Of a stretch of 64,000 nt of DNA, positions 18,656-26,999 are shown in pieces. This stretch comes from CAZYTO01 sp964650405 (lineage in GTDB: Bacteria; Acidobacteriota; Thermoanaerobaculia; Gp7-AA8). The DNA is taken from NCBI GenBank assembly GCA_964650405.1, contig CAZYTO010000001.1, positions 7,162-71,161 of the forward strand. Direction: 5' to 3'. The position numbers and the translations under genes are program-made. Position 1 is the stretch's first letter. Each line of letters opens with the position of its first letter. The notes under the pieces are model-generated. The model made no database searches and was not told where the DNA came from. It was given only the letters and a program-made list of their open reading frames with translations.

Positions 18656-19438
18656 CTACCGCGCCAGCGCAGCCCAGATGACGGCCAGTGAGGCCACGTC
18701 CGGCGCGCGCGGCGCGACCTTCGGATGGTCCCACTCGGCGGCGAAGCGCTGGAGGCGCCGCTCGTACTTCGGCGTCGAATACGCGCCGCAGATGTCTCCG
18801 GCGACAACTTCGGTGCTCTCGCGGAGCGTCCGGATGGCCCATCCCACGTCATCGGCGGTGAAGAGGCCGTTTTCCCAGTTCGTGGCCATGTCCTCGGTGC
18901 GCAGGCAGTCGAGGTCCACCGTGACGTAGACGCTGGTTCCCCGGAGCGACCCGGCGAAGCGGGCGAAGTCGCCGCGCCAGCCGTCGCGGGTGAGGTCGCC
19001 CCGCTCCAGGTACCGCTCCCGCCACCCGTGGACCTGGAGGCGCGGGTCGCGGCTGCCGAAGAGACGCGCCGGCCAGTTGAGCTCGAAATTACCGCAACCC
19101 CAGACACTGGCTCGGGTTACGTGCGGGAGCTCGAGGGCGCGGTTGATCCAGCCGCCGCAGGCCCAGTGCGGCGGGCGGCGGTCCCAATCGGGGTGGTTGT
19201 CGAACGAGACGAGGTGGATGGGCGTGCGGACGTTGCGGAGAAACGCGGCCGTGAGGTGGTGGAAGTCGCCCGAGCCGCTGAGAACGAAGGGTGGCAACCG
19301 GCTGGATACCTCGCGGATGAACGCCTCCATCGTGCGGCGGGGGGCGAAGCAGCGGAGCCGCGGTCCCCAGGCCAGGGCGTCGATTCGCGCCATCCCGAGA
19401 ATTTCCGGCTCCCACGCCGCGTCAAGGTCCAAGTACAC
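18656..19438 (-). CDS. Arginase/agmatinase-fold protein (ureohydrolase-like)
   Basis: 260 residues from GTG 19438 (internal ATG at 19393 is an alternative). Arginase-fold metal motifs are recognisable in order: SGSGDFHHLTA (for GGDHS), SFDNHPDWD (for DAHxD) and YVTVDLDCL (for SxDxD). The carboxylate/His pattern fits a binuclear manganese site, but His replaces Ser after GD. Known family reactions are hydrolysis of arginine, agmatine or formiminoglutamate. This divergent member could also be a non-canonical hydrolase, so no substrate is assigned. Its 5' end meets or overlaps that of the rightward desaturase. Downstream are 217 bases without a gene, then the macroglobulin on the same strand. 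Confidence 0.65.
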   Translation of the reverse strand: MYLDLDAAWEPEILGMARIDALAWGPRLRCFAPRRTMEAFIREVSSRLPPFVLSGSGDFHHLTAAFLRNVRTPIHLVSFDNHPDWDRRPPHWACGGWINRALELPHVTRASVWGCGNFELNWPARLFGSRDPRLQVHGWRERYLERGDLTRDGWRGDFARFAGSLRGTSVYVTVDLDCLRTEDMATNWENGLFTADDVGWAIRTLRESTEVVAGDICGAYSTPKYERRLQRFAAEWDHPKVAPRAPDVASLAVIWAALAR

Positions 19439-20345
19439 TGCGCAAGACTATCCGAACGTTAAACGCTCCGAACACTCCCTCCTCTTCCAATACTCCGCGT
19501 GGGACGCCATCCCGGTCGTCGCTGCCCTCGTGCAGTTCGCCTATCTGTTGTTCCTTTTCGTGGCCTTCCCGCGGCTGCCGGGCTGGGCGCTGCTCCCGCT
19601 CGGGCTGATCTGGTCGGTCAGCATCTCCTGGAACATCAACGGCGTGGCCCACAACTTCCTGCACAACGCCTATTTCCGCAGCAACGCCCTGAACCGCGTC
19701 TTCAGCACCGTCCAGTCGGTCACGCTGGGCTTCTCGCAGGTCTTCTACGAACAGGTGCACAAGGACCATCACAAGGGGAACGCCGACCTCCCCGACACGC
19801 ACGGCCGCACGCGCGATCCGCTGTCGATCTACAAGCACGGCCACGACGGACAGCCCGAGAGTCCGTGGACGTACGTGTTCCTCGGCTACTTCCGCGATGA
19901 CCCGAAGGCCATCTACCGCTCCCTGCGCCGCAAGGGGCGGGCTCTGGCCTACTGGGGCGTGGCCGAGATCGTGCTCTTCCTCTCGCTCTACGTCGCCGCC
20001 GGCATCGCCAACTGGCGCTTCCTCGTGTTCTTCCTGCCGTTCTATTACTTTGGCCACTGTCTCTCGTACCTCAACGGCTACTACCTCCACTTCGGCGGCA
20101 AGCCCGACGTGCCGCTGGCGTGGGGCGTCAGCTCGTACCACAAGCTGTACAACTGGACGTGGTTCAACAACGGCTACCACGCCGAGCACCACTACCGCCC
20201 GCGCGTGCACTGGACGGAGATGAAAGCGCTGCACGAACAACTCGCCGAGGAGCAGCAAACGGCGGGCGTGCGCGTGATCACGGTGCCCCACGCCCTCGGT
20301 TTTCTGGCCACGGCGCCCCCTCCGGAGCCGGAACCCGCGGCGTAG
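19317..20345 (+). CDS. Membrane fatty acid desaturase (start uncertain)
   Basis: The three histidine clusters of the membrane desaturase superfamily are plain: HNFLHN, HKDHHKG and HAEHHYRP, between hydrophobic pairs (PVVAALVQFAYLLFLFVAF; IVLFLSLYVAAGIA). They bind a di-iron centre that desaturates or hydroxylates an acyl chain or related lipid. The protein-like sequence begins about 19446 (DYPNVKRSEHSLLFQYSAWD), but no ATG, GTG or TTG lies there in frame. The nearest are GTG 19332 and ATG 19317, both deep inside the opposite-strand arginase-like gene, and GTG 19530, which would cut the first helix. A rare start such as ATT, or a leaderless start, is possible. The N-terminal boundary given here is provisional. 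Confidence 0.75.
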   Translation: MNASIVRRGAKQRSRGPQARASIRAIPRISGSHAASRSKYTAQDYPNVKRSEHSLLFQYSAWDAIPVVAALVQFAYLLFLFVAFPRLPGWALLPLGLIWSVSISWNINGVAHNFLHNAYFRSNALNRVFSTVQSVTLGFSQVFYEQVHKDHHKGNADLPDTHGRTRDPLSIYKHGHDGQPESPWTYVFLGYFRDDPKAIYRSLRRKGRALAYWGVAEIVLFLSLYVAAGIANWRFLVFFLPFYYFGHCLSYLNGYYLHFGGKPDVPLAWGVSSYHKLYNWTWFNNGYHAEHHYRPRVHWTEMKALHEQLAEEQQTAGVRVITVPHALGFLATAPPPEPEPAA

Positions 20346-20348
20346 GCT

Positions 20349-20366
20349 CTCCCGGCAAACCGGGAG
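20349..20366 (+). terminator. Hairpin after the desaturase
   Basis: CTCCCGG, loop CAAA, CCGGGAG: a perfect 7-bp stem four bases after the desaturase stop. The following sequence is T-rich but interrupted (ATGATTGTGTTATT), so it is a plausible weak intrinsic terminator. Confidence 0.5.
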
Positions 20367-20432
20367 ATGATTGTGTTATTCTGACTTTGGCCGGCGCGGC
20401 CAGACGACGACAGACAGCAGCGATAGTGTTCA

Positions 20433-20459
20433 CGGGAGGCGTACCGACGCCTCCCGTTT
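20433..20459 (+). terminator. Strong hairpin in the leader of the DUF5666 gene, possible attenuator
   Basis: CGGGAGGCGT, loop ACCG, ACGCCTCCCG, then TTT: a perfect 10-bp GC-rich stem ending 21 bases before the ATG at 20477. It follows the weaker hairpin by 66 bases. Its place inside the leader, after any likely promoter, suggests attenuation, though it could be a second terminator for the desaturase. Confidence 0.5.
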
Positions 20460-20476
20460 GCGTTGATGGAGACCTC

Positions 20477-21961
20477 ATGACTCGAAACCGACTTGCAGCC
20501 GTGATGACTTCGTTGTTCGTACTGCTTCTCGCCGCCGGCGTCTCTGCCGCCCACCGCCGGATCGGTCCGGCGCCGCAAGGGGGCGTGCTGGAAGGCGTCA
20601 TCCTGAGGGTCGATGGCGGCAGCGTCACCATCGGCGGCCCCAACATCAATCAGAGCGTCCGGCTCGGCTCGGCCACCGCGGTGACGATCGACGGCCAGCC
20701 CTCCGGACCCGGCGCCCTGAACGCCGGCGACGATGCCTCCCTGCAGGTTCACGAGGATGCCGGACGGCAGCTCGTTGCCGATGCGGTATCGGTCACGCAC
20801 GATCACGACGTCAGCGGCGTCATCACCACCGTCTCGGCGACGTCGCTGACCATCGACAGCGCCGACGGCTCGCACACATTCGCCATCACCACCGATACAG
20901 TGGTCATCATCAACGGTCAGAAGGGGACCGCGGCCGGTCTGGCTACGGGAATGCACGTGGACGTGGCCTCGGCGATCCGGAATGGCACGCCGACGGCGCT
21001 GCTGATCCGCGAAAAGACCGAGACGGCGGAGAGCGAAGGCACGGTGACGGCCGTCAGCGCCACGTCGATCACGGTCCACTCCTCCGACGGCAAGGACACC
21101 ACCAGTGCCATCGACAGCCATACCGTGGTGCGCCGCGGCGACGCCGTGGCCAGGGTGGCGGACATCATCGTGGGCGCGCACGTGCACGTGTTCTCCGTGA
21201 ACGGAACGGCCGTGTTCATCCAGATCCAGGATCCGAACCGCCCGCTCGAGGTCCACGGCACGATCTCCGCCCTCGGGGCAAGCTCGATCACCGTGCATCC
21301 GAAGTCGGGCGCCGACGTGACGATCGCCGTCAACAGCGCGACCATCATCCGGCAGGGAAGGAACCAGCTTGCGTTCACCGATCTGAAGGTAGGTGACACC
21401 GTCGACGTCGAAGCGCAGAAGGCCGCGGGCGGCGCGCTGACGGCGGTGCGCATCCAGGTGGAAGTGGAGGACGAGCGCTTCGTCGAAGTGCGCGGAACGA
21501 TCACGGCCGTATCCGGCTCGATGCTCACGGTGAAGACGGCCGACGGCACGAGCGTGACGGTCTCGATCAGCTCCACGACGGTCATCCGTGCCCATGACGG
21601 GCACGGCTCGGTGTCCGACCTCACGGTGGGAGCGTCGGTGGAGATCGAAGCGAAGCGCAACGCCGACAACTCGCTCACGGCGCTCTTCATCGAGGTCAAT
21701 GGGCCCACGTTTGTCGCCACAGTCGAGGTGGAAGGGACGATCAAATCGGTCGGCACCTCGTCGTTGGTCGTGACCGTGCACTCCGGCGAAGTGACCGTCA
21801 GCGTCGACGCCTCGACGGTGATCACCAACAACGGCCACTCGGCTCACCTGGCGGACCTCACGGCCGGAGAGCGCGTCGAGGTCCACGCGCAGCTCCAGCC
21901 CAACGGCGCACCGCCCCTGGCGAAGACCATCACTGCCATGAGTGCCACAAGCGGGCACTGA
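20477..21961 (+). CDS. Secreted protein with six tandem DUF5666-type repeats
   Basis: 494 residues from ATG 20477 (GGAG six bases upstream; longer in-frame starts would run into the desaturase). Signal peptide: SLFVLLLAAGVSAAHRR. The rest is six copies of a 65-85-residue beta-rich repeat, each opening with a phrase such as GVLEGVILRVDGGSVTIGG, SGVITTVSATSLTIDS, EGTVTAVSATSITVHS, HGTISALGASSITVHP, RGTITAVSGSMLTVKT or EGTIKSVGTSSLVVTV. Each closes with a TVI...L..G..V.V phrase. The repeats resemble small OB-like barrels. The family is exported and of unknown function; lipid- or polymer-binding roles are guesses. No enzyme residues are seen. Confidence 0.8.
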   Translation: MTRNRLAAVMTSLFVLLLAAGVSAAHRRIGPAPQGGVLEGVILRVDGGSVTIGGPNINQSVRLGSATAVTIDGQPSGPGALNAGDDASLQVHEDAGRQLVADAVSVTHDHDVSGVITTVSATSLTIDSADGSHTFAITTDTVVIINGQKGTAAGLATGMHVDVASAIRNGTPTALLIREKTETAESEGTVTAVSATSITVHSSDGKDTTSAIDSHTVVRRGDAVARVADIIVGAHVHVFSVNGTAVFIQIQDPNRPLEVHGTISALGASSITVHPKSGADVTIAVNSATIIRQGRNQLAFTDLKVGDTVDVEAQKAAGGALTAVRIQVEVEDERFVEVRGTITAVSGSMLTVKTADGTSVTVSISSTTVIRAHDGHGSVSDLTVGASVEIEAKRNADNSLTALFIEVNGPTFVATVEVEGTIKSVGTSSLVVTVHSGEVTVSVDASTVITNNGHSAHLADLTAGERVEVHAQLQPNGAPPLAKTITAMSATSGH

Positions 21962-22128
21962 TGGCACTTGCTGACCTGACGGCCGGCCCGAAGAGGCCGG
22001 CCGTGTCCGCACTTCGACGATACGGCTGGATCCCGCCGATCCGCCAGGAGTTTTCTTCGTAGTGGCGGGGTGAGGGGTCACGGCTTTCAACAGAGCCATT
22101 CATCGTGAGGGCGCTCGTTCATCCTAGC

Positions 22129-22431
22129 CTACCGCCGGATGTGACCAAGGCGCTCCCACTGTTCGAGCAGCCACGTCCAGAACGGACGGGACTTGCCGAG
22201 ATAGCGCTCGATCGACGGCCAGAGATCGGCAATCTGCTGGGGCGTGATGAATTGCAGGGCGTCGTCGGGCTTGGCTTGCCGCATCAACTTGCCGATGAGA
22301 TAGGGATAGGTCGCCGAGTCGTGATCGGTTAGTGCACGTTCGAACTCATCGAGCGTCCACTCCATATCCCACAGGAAGTAGGGACGCCCCTGGGCGTCCG
22401 TGAGCAGATCGCGTGGTGTCGGGGCAAGCAT
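22129..22431 (-). CDS. Small conserved hypothetical protein
   Basis: 100 residues. It is rich in aromatic residues at fixed places: PYFLWDMEWTLDEFERAL, then YLIGKLMRQAKPDDALQFITP, and the end RPFWTWLLEQW. From memory, proteins of this build often sit beside AbiEii-type nucleotidyltransferase toxins, but no such partner is adjacent here. It lies 57 bases after ispH on the same strand and may be the last gene of the hopanoid operon or an orphan. No catalytic motif is visible. Confidence 0.55.
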   Translation of the reverse strand: MLAPTPRDLLTDAQGRPYFLWDMEWTLDEFERALTDHDSATYPYLIGKLMRQAKPDDALQFITPQQIADLWPSIERYLGKSRPFWTWLLEQWERLGHIRR

Positions 22432-22488
22432 GATCGGTCCTGCGAAAGGATAGCCGCATTGGACCTAACGGAGAGTGCAGCCTGCGTC

Positions 22489-23454
22489 TTATCCCCCCGC
22501 CGCCGCCGGGCGAGGCTCCAGCCGGTCCAGCTCGTGCGGCAGGGAGAAGTGCACGTCCTCTTTCACCGTCAGCAGCTCTTCCACGTCCGTGACGCCGAGG
22601 CGCTCGCGGGCGAAGCCGATGACCTGCTGCACGAGGATCTCCGGGGCCGAGGCGCTGGCGGTGAGGCCGACCACCCGGGTGTCGTCGATCCACTCCGGCT
22701 GGATGTCGGCGGCGGTCTCGATGAGGTGGGCGCGGAGGTTGCGGGCCTGGGCCACCTCGCAGAGGCGGAGGGAGTTCGAGCTGTTGGGCGCGCCGAGGAC
22801 GAGCAGCACGTCGACGTGCTGGGCCAGCGCCTTCACCGCGTCCTGCCGGTTCTGGGTGGCGTAGCAGATGTCGTCTTTCGGCGGCGCCTGCAGGGCGGGG
22901 AAGCGCTCGTGCAGGATCTGCACGATCTCGCGGGTGTCATCGACGCTGAGCGTGGTCTGGGTCAGGTAGACCACCTTGTCCGGCGTGTCGACCACGACGG
23001 TGCGCGCTTCCTCTTTCGAGCCGACGACGCGGATGGCGGCCGGAGCTTCGCCCAGCGTGCCGATGGTCTCGTCGTGCTCCTTGTGGCCCACGAAGAGGAT
23101 GGTGTAGCCCTTGCGCGCGAACCCCACCACTTCCAGGTGGACCTTCGTCACCAGCGGGCAGGTGGCGTCGATGGTGAACAGCCGCTTCTGCCGGGCCACC
23201 TCGCGCACCTCGGGGGAGATGCCGTGCGCGGAGAAGATCACCACGCCGCCGTCCGGCACCTCGTCCAGCTCCTCCACGAAGACCGCGCCGCGGCGGCGCA
23301 GCTCTTCGACGACGTAGCGGTTGTGGATGATCTCCTTGCGGACGTAGACAGTGCCTTCGCAGATCTCCAGCGCCTTCTCGACGACAGAGATGGCCCGCAC
23401 CACGCCGGCGCAGAAACCGCGGAGGCCGGCCACCATGAGCTTGCGGCCGCTCAC
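22489..23454 (-). CDS. ispH: 4-hydroxy-3-methylbut-2-enyl diphosphate reductase
   Basis: 321 residues. The three cysteines that hold the 4Fe-4S cluster are Cys15 (GFCAGV), Cys99 (DATCPLVTK) and Cys197 (DICYATQNRQ). His44 (EIIHN), His77 (SAHG) and His127 (GHKEHDE) and the SSNS substrate loop are present. The enzyme makes IPP and DMAPP in the last step of the MEP pathway. Its start overlaps the dxs stop by four bases. Placing dxs and ispH beneath squalene synthase, hpnH and shc lets the cell raise isoprenoid supply together with hopanoid assembly. The C-terminus (RPAAAGG) is short and non-conserved. Confidence 0.96.
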   Translation of the reverse strand: MSGRKLMVAGLRGFCAGVVRAISVVEKALEICEGTVYVRKEIIHNRYVVEELRRRGAVFVEELDEVPDGGVVIFSAHGISPEVREVARQKRLFTIDATCPLVTKVHLEVVGFARKGYTILFVGHKEHDETIGTLGEAPAAIRVVGSKEEARTVVVDTPDKVVYLTQTTLSVDDTREIVQILHERFPALQAPPKDDICYATQNRQDAVKALAQHVDVLLVLGAPNSSNSLRLCEVAQARNLRAHLIETAADIQPEWIDDTRVVGLTASASAPEILVQQVIGFARERLGVTDVEELLTVKEDVHFSLPHELDRLEPRPAAAGG

Positions 23455-25352
23455 CAGGTCACCGTCTCTTTCTCCAGCTCGCGGCCGGCGGGGAGGGGTG
23501 CGGACTGGGAAAGGTCCGGATAGAGCTCGAACACGTGCTCGACGATGCCTGCGGCGTCGAGCCGGAACTTGGCCCGCTGCTGGGGCTGCGGCGCGTGCTC
23601 GATGAAGACGTCCGGGATGGCATGGACGCGCACGCCCGTCGCATCGGAGCCGCGCGCCTCGAGCGCTTCGAGAACGGCGCTGCCGAGGCCGCCCGCGGCC
23701 AGGTGCTCCTCCAGGGTCACGAGCCGCGGCGCCAGCTCGAGGGCCTGCTCGATCAGCTCCGTGTCGAGCGGCTTGGCGAAGCGGGCGTTGATGACTCCGC
23801 AGTCGACGCCGTGGGCGGCCAGCAGCTCCGCCGCTTCCAGCGCGGGCGGGACCATCGAGCCGTACGCGAAGAGCGTGACGTCGATGCCGGCGCGGAGCAC
23901 TTCGCCGCGGCCTACGGGAATCTGCTGCAACGCGGCGTCGAGCGGGACGCCGGCGCCGAAGCCGCGCGGATAGCGCACGGCGAACGGCTTGCCGGAGTAC
24001 ACGGCGGTGAAGAGCAGGTGCTGCAGCTCGTTCTCGTCCTTCGGCGCGGCCACGGTCATGTTCGGGACGACGCGCGTGTAGCCGATGTCGAAGACGCCCT
24101 GGTGGGTCTTGCCGTCGTCGCCCACGAGCCCCGCGCGATCGATGCAGATGGTGACCGGCAGCGACTGCAGGGCAACGTCGTGGATGAGCTGATCGAACGA
24201 GCGCTGGAGGAACGTCGAGTAGATGGAGACGACCGGCCGCAGACCGGCCTTGGCCATTCCCGCCGCCATGATCACGGCGTGCTCCTCGGCGATGCCGACG
24301 TCATAGACGCGGTCAGGGAAGTGGCGCCGCACCTCGGTCAGGGCCGTCCCTTCGAGCATGGCCGCGCTGATGGCCACCACCTTCGGGTCGTTGCGCATCA
24401 GCGTGATGAGCGTCTTGGCGAAGACCTGCGAGTACGTGTAGCGGGGCGACGAATCGCTCGAAGCGCTGGGCGTGCCCGGCTGGTGATACTTCGACGGGTT
24501 CTCTTCGGCCGCCGCGTAGCCCCGCCCCTTGTGGGTAAGAACGTGCAGTACGACCGGGCCGTCGTTCGAGGCGTCGCGCGCGGAGCGGAGGGCCTCTTCG
24601 AGCGCAGGCTGGTCATGGCCGTCTACCGTCCCGATGTAGTGGAGGCCGAGCTCTTCCCACACGCGCCCGCTGCGCGGACGGGTGAGCCAGCCGACGTTCT
24701 CGGAGATCGACCAGCCGTTATCGTTAAAGACCACGACCAGGCGTTTCGCCTTGCAGTGGCCGATGTTGTTGAGCGCTTCGTAGCTCGGTCCGGACGTGAG
24801 CGCGCCGTCGCCCACGACGGCCAGGACGTAAGGAGCCTCACCATCCGAAGATGAGAATTGTCCGTTCCCGTCGTGATCGTGGCCGTTGCCACCATGGCCA
24901 TTGCCCGAGGAGGAGGACGGACTGTTGTCCGTCGCGCGAGGCTGCAGGGCGAGCGACATGCCGAGGGCGTAGGAGAGGCCGGTGCCGGCGTGTCCGGCGG
25001 CGAGCGTGTCGTGATCGCTCTCGGCCGGCTCGGCGAATCCGGAGAGCCCGCCCGGCGTGCGGATGGAGGCGAACTGGCGCCGCCGGCCGGTGACGAGCTT
25101 GTGGGTGTAGCACTGGTTGGAGGTATCCCACACGAAGCGGTCGTGCGGGCTGTGGAAGACGCGATGCATGGCCAGGGTGAGCTCCACCGCGCCGAGGTTC
25201 GAGGCAAGATGGCCGCCGCGCCGGGTAATGGTCTCGATGATCAGCGCGCGGCAGTCGGCCGCGAGCTCGGCCACTTCCGCGAAGCTGAGAGCATCGAGGT
25301 CGCGCGGGGAATCGATTCGTTCGAGTATGGTCAAAATCCTCACCTCACCCAT
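23451..25352 (-). CDS. dxs: 1-deoxy-D-xylulose-5-phosphate synthase with a low-complexity insert
   Basis: 633 residues. Thiamine diphosphate motifs GDGALTSG (from 181) and ending in NDNGWSISENVGW, HLASNLGAVE near 48 and DRAGLVGDDGKTHQG are all present. Dxs condenses pyruvate and glyceraldehyde 3-phosphate, the first and flux-setting step of the MEP pathway. The start at 25352 overlaps the end of the squalene synthase gene by 13 bases. Oddity: residues about 139-173 are a Ser/Gly/His/Asn/Asp-rich run (NGHGGNGHDHDGNG) between GMSLAL and YVLAVVGDGA, where normal enzymes have only some ten residues. It is in frame and probably a surface loop. Confidence 0.95.
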   Translation of the reverse strand: MGEVRILTILERIDSPRDLDALSFAEVAELAADCRALIIETITRRGGHLASNLGAVELTLAMHRVFHSPHDRFVWDTSNQCYTHKLVTGRRRQFASIRTPGGLSGFAEPAESDHDTLAAGHAGTGLSYALGMSLALQPRATDNSPSSSSGNGHGGNGHDHDGNGQFSSSDGEAPYVLAVVGDGALTSGPSYEALNNIGHCKAKRLVVVFNDNGWSISENVGWLTRPRSGRVWEELGLHYIGTVDGHDQPALEEALRSARDASNDGPVVLHVLTHKGRGYAAAEENPSKYHQPGTPSASSDSSPRYTYSQVFAKTLITLMRNDPKVVAISAAMLEGTALTEVRRHFPDRVYDVGIAEEHAVIMAAGMAKAGLRPVVSIYSTFLQRSFDQLIHDVALQSLPVTICIDRAGLVGDDGKTHQGVFDIGYTRVVPNMTVAAPKDENELQHLLFTAVYSGKPFAVRYPRGFGAGVPLDAALQQIPVGRGEVLRAGIDVTLFAYGSMVPPALEAAELLAAHGVDCGVINARFAKPLDTELIEQALELAPRLVTLEEHLAAGGLGSAVLEALEARGSDATGVRVHAIPDVFIEHAPQPQQRAKFRLDAAGIVEHVFELYPDLSQSAPLPAGRELEKETVTW

Positions 25353-26995
25353 GCATTGATTGCGGAAAAGATGGAGCGCATGCGCTGCGTCCGCGGCCGC
25401 AGCGGCGGAACGCCGCGGGCCACGGCCTGATTGACGTGCCGGGAGATGCGGAAGACTTCGGCCCGGCCGATCTTGGCGCCGGCACCGGCGCGGGCGAGCT
25501 TGTCCAGCGTGGCCTCGGCCAGGGCCACGGGCAGGGCCGCGAAGGCCACGATGCCCTGCGGCGCTCCGCCCGACTGCAGGGCCAGCGTGTATTCGGTGGC
25601 CGCCTCGAGATCGGCCTTGGCCAGGGCGATGACGTCGGCCCGGTCGGCATCCGGCGGGATGTAGCTGCGTCCCTCGGAGAAGTCGTCGTTCGTGTCCTTG
25701 AGGATGTTGACGAGCTGCAGCCCCTCGCCGAACGTGGCGGCGCGGGCGCGCAGGTACGGCGCGGCGCTGCGAAGCTGAGGCGCCCGCAGCACGAAGAGCT
25801 CGGTCAACATCTCGCCGACGATGCCCGCCACCGCGTAGCAGTAGTCGCGCAACTGCTGCATGCCGGTGAGCTGCAGCCGGTCACCGTGCGGCGTGACCTC
25901 GGTCAGGGCCACGAAGTGGGCCATGCCCTGCGCGGAGCGGATGACGTGCTCGCGGATGACGTCGCGCGCCTTTTCCGGCAGCGCCGCAAATGCGCGCATG
26001 ACCAGGGGCACGTCGGCGATGAGCCGCGCGTAGCCCGCATGCGGCGACGGTTTCTTCGCGTACCAGGCAGCCGCGACGCGCTCGGCGTCGTGGTCCGTCC
26101 GCAACAGCTCACAGAACTCGTCCAGCGCCGCCAGCCGTTCGGCGACCGGCCAGTGGCTGGCGTCCTCGAACGTGTCTGCGATGCGGAAGAGGAGATAGGC
26201 AATCGTGACCTGCGCGCGCGTGCTGTCGCGGAGGAGGGGAATGCAGAGGGCGAAGGTGCGGCTGGTCTCGGCCAGCAGGGCGTCGAGGTGCGGGTCGCTC
26301 CCGTCGCCCGCTTCCGACGGCAGGCTGCCGGTGAAGCTTGCGAGGAAATCCGCAAGCGCGCCGGAACAGGCACGCAGCCGGTTGCGCATGTTCAGCAATG
26401 TCGGAATCGCCGACGGCCGCAGCAGCGCGTGGCGGGTGACGGCCATGCGGTCGATCGTGCCGTCCGCGTTCGTGGCCGTGGCGACGAACGGCGGGATGTC
26501 GTCGTCGAGCGTGTCGAAGATCGCACGCACGGCCGTAAACGGCACACCCTTGCGTGCGGCGGCGCGCGCCCATCCCGCCGATTCGGTGTCGATGGCCTGC
26601 GCTCCGTTGTTGGAGAGCGCGTGCTTGTCGCCAACCATCCGCTCCACGGAGCGAAAGACGGCGCTCGCACCTGCCAGCGGCTGGCAGGCCAGCTCCGTGC
26701 CGTCGGGCGCGATGACTTTCTTCGCGACGATCACTTGATTGCGGTGCAGCTCCCCGGCGAGCGCGCCGGCGATGCCGGCGCCGATCAGCAGGGTGAGGTC
26801 GAATTCCTGGAGCAGGGCCGCGGCCGACTCCTCGGCGCGGGCCAGGCCGTCGCCGCCGGCCATGAGGACCACCGGGTGGCCGGAAAGGCGGCCGGCGTGA
26901 CAACGCCGTCCGCCGATCCGCATCGTGCGCTCGACGGCCGTGCGGCGCAGCAGCGGCGCCAGCTCTTCCGGCAAGGCTGTGATGATGCCGATCAT
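25340..26995 (-). CDS. Fusion of hopanoid-associated nucleoside phosphorylase (HpnG-like) and squalene synthase
   Basis: 551 residues in two parts. Residues 1-about 215 are a nucleoside phosphorylase/nucleosidase (MIGIITALPEELAPLL, GAGIAGALAGEL, catalytic-type AIDTESAGWARAAARKG around Asp136), matching HpnG, which removes adenine from adenosylhopane. Residues about 235-540 are a squalene/phytoene synthase: SRTFALCIPLLRDSTR, first aspartate motif Asp274 to Asp278 (DTFED), DYCYAVAGIVGEML and second motif DTNDD at 434-438, ending ILKDTNDDFSEGRSYIP. It would join two farnesyl diphosphates to squalene. In most hopanoid loci these are separate genes. The gene is four bases after hpnH and overlaps dxs. 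Only one synthase and no HpnE-like oxidase are visible, so a one-enzyme squalene route is likely. Confidence 0.88.
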   Translation of the reverse strand: MIGIITALPEELAPLLRRTAVERTMRIGGRRCHAGRLSGHPVVLMAGGDGLARAEESAAALLQEFDLTLLIGAGIAGALAGELHRNQVIVAKKVIAPDGTELACQPLAGASAVFRSVERMVGDKHALSNNGAQAIDTESAGWARAAARKGVPFTAVRAIFDTLDDDIPPFVATATNADGTIDRMAVTRHALLRPSAIPTLLNMRNRLRACSGALADFLASFTGSLPSEAGDGSDPHLDALLAETSRTFALCIPLLRDSTRAQVTIAYLLFRIADTFEDASHWPVAERLAALDEFCELLRTDHDAERVAAAWYAKKPSPHAGYARLIADVPLVMRAFAALPEKARDVIREHVIRSAQGMAHFVALTEVTPHGDRLQLTGMQQLRDYCYAVAGIVGEMLTELFVLRAPQLRSAAPYLRARAATFGEGLQLVNILKDTNDDFSEGRSYIPPDADRADVIALAKADLEAATEYTLALQSGGAPQGIVAFAALPVALAEATLDKLARAGAGAKIGRAEVFRISRHVNQAVARGVPPLRPRTQRMRSIFSAINAWVR

Positions 26996-26999
26996 GCCG

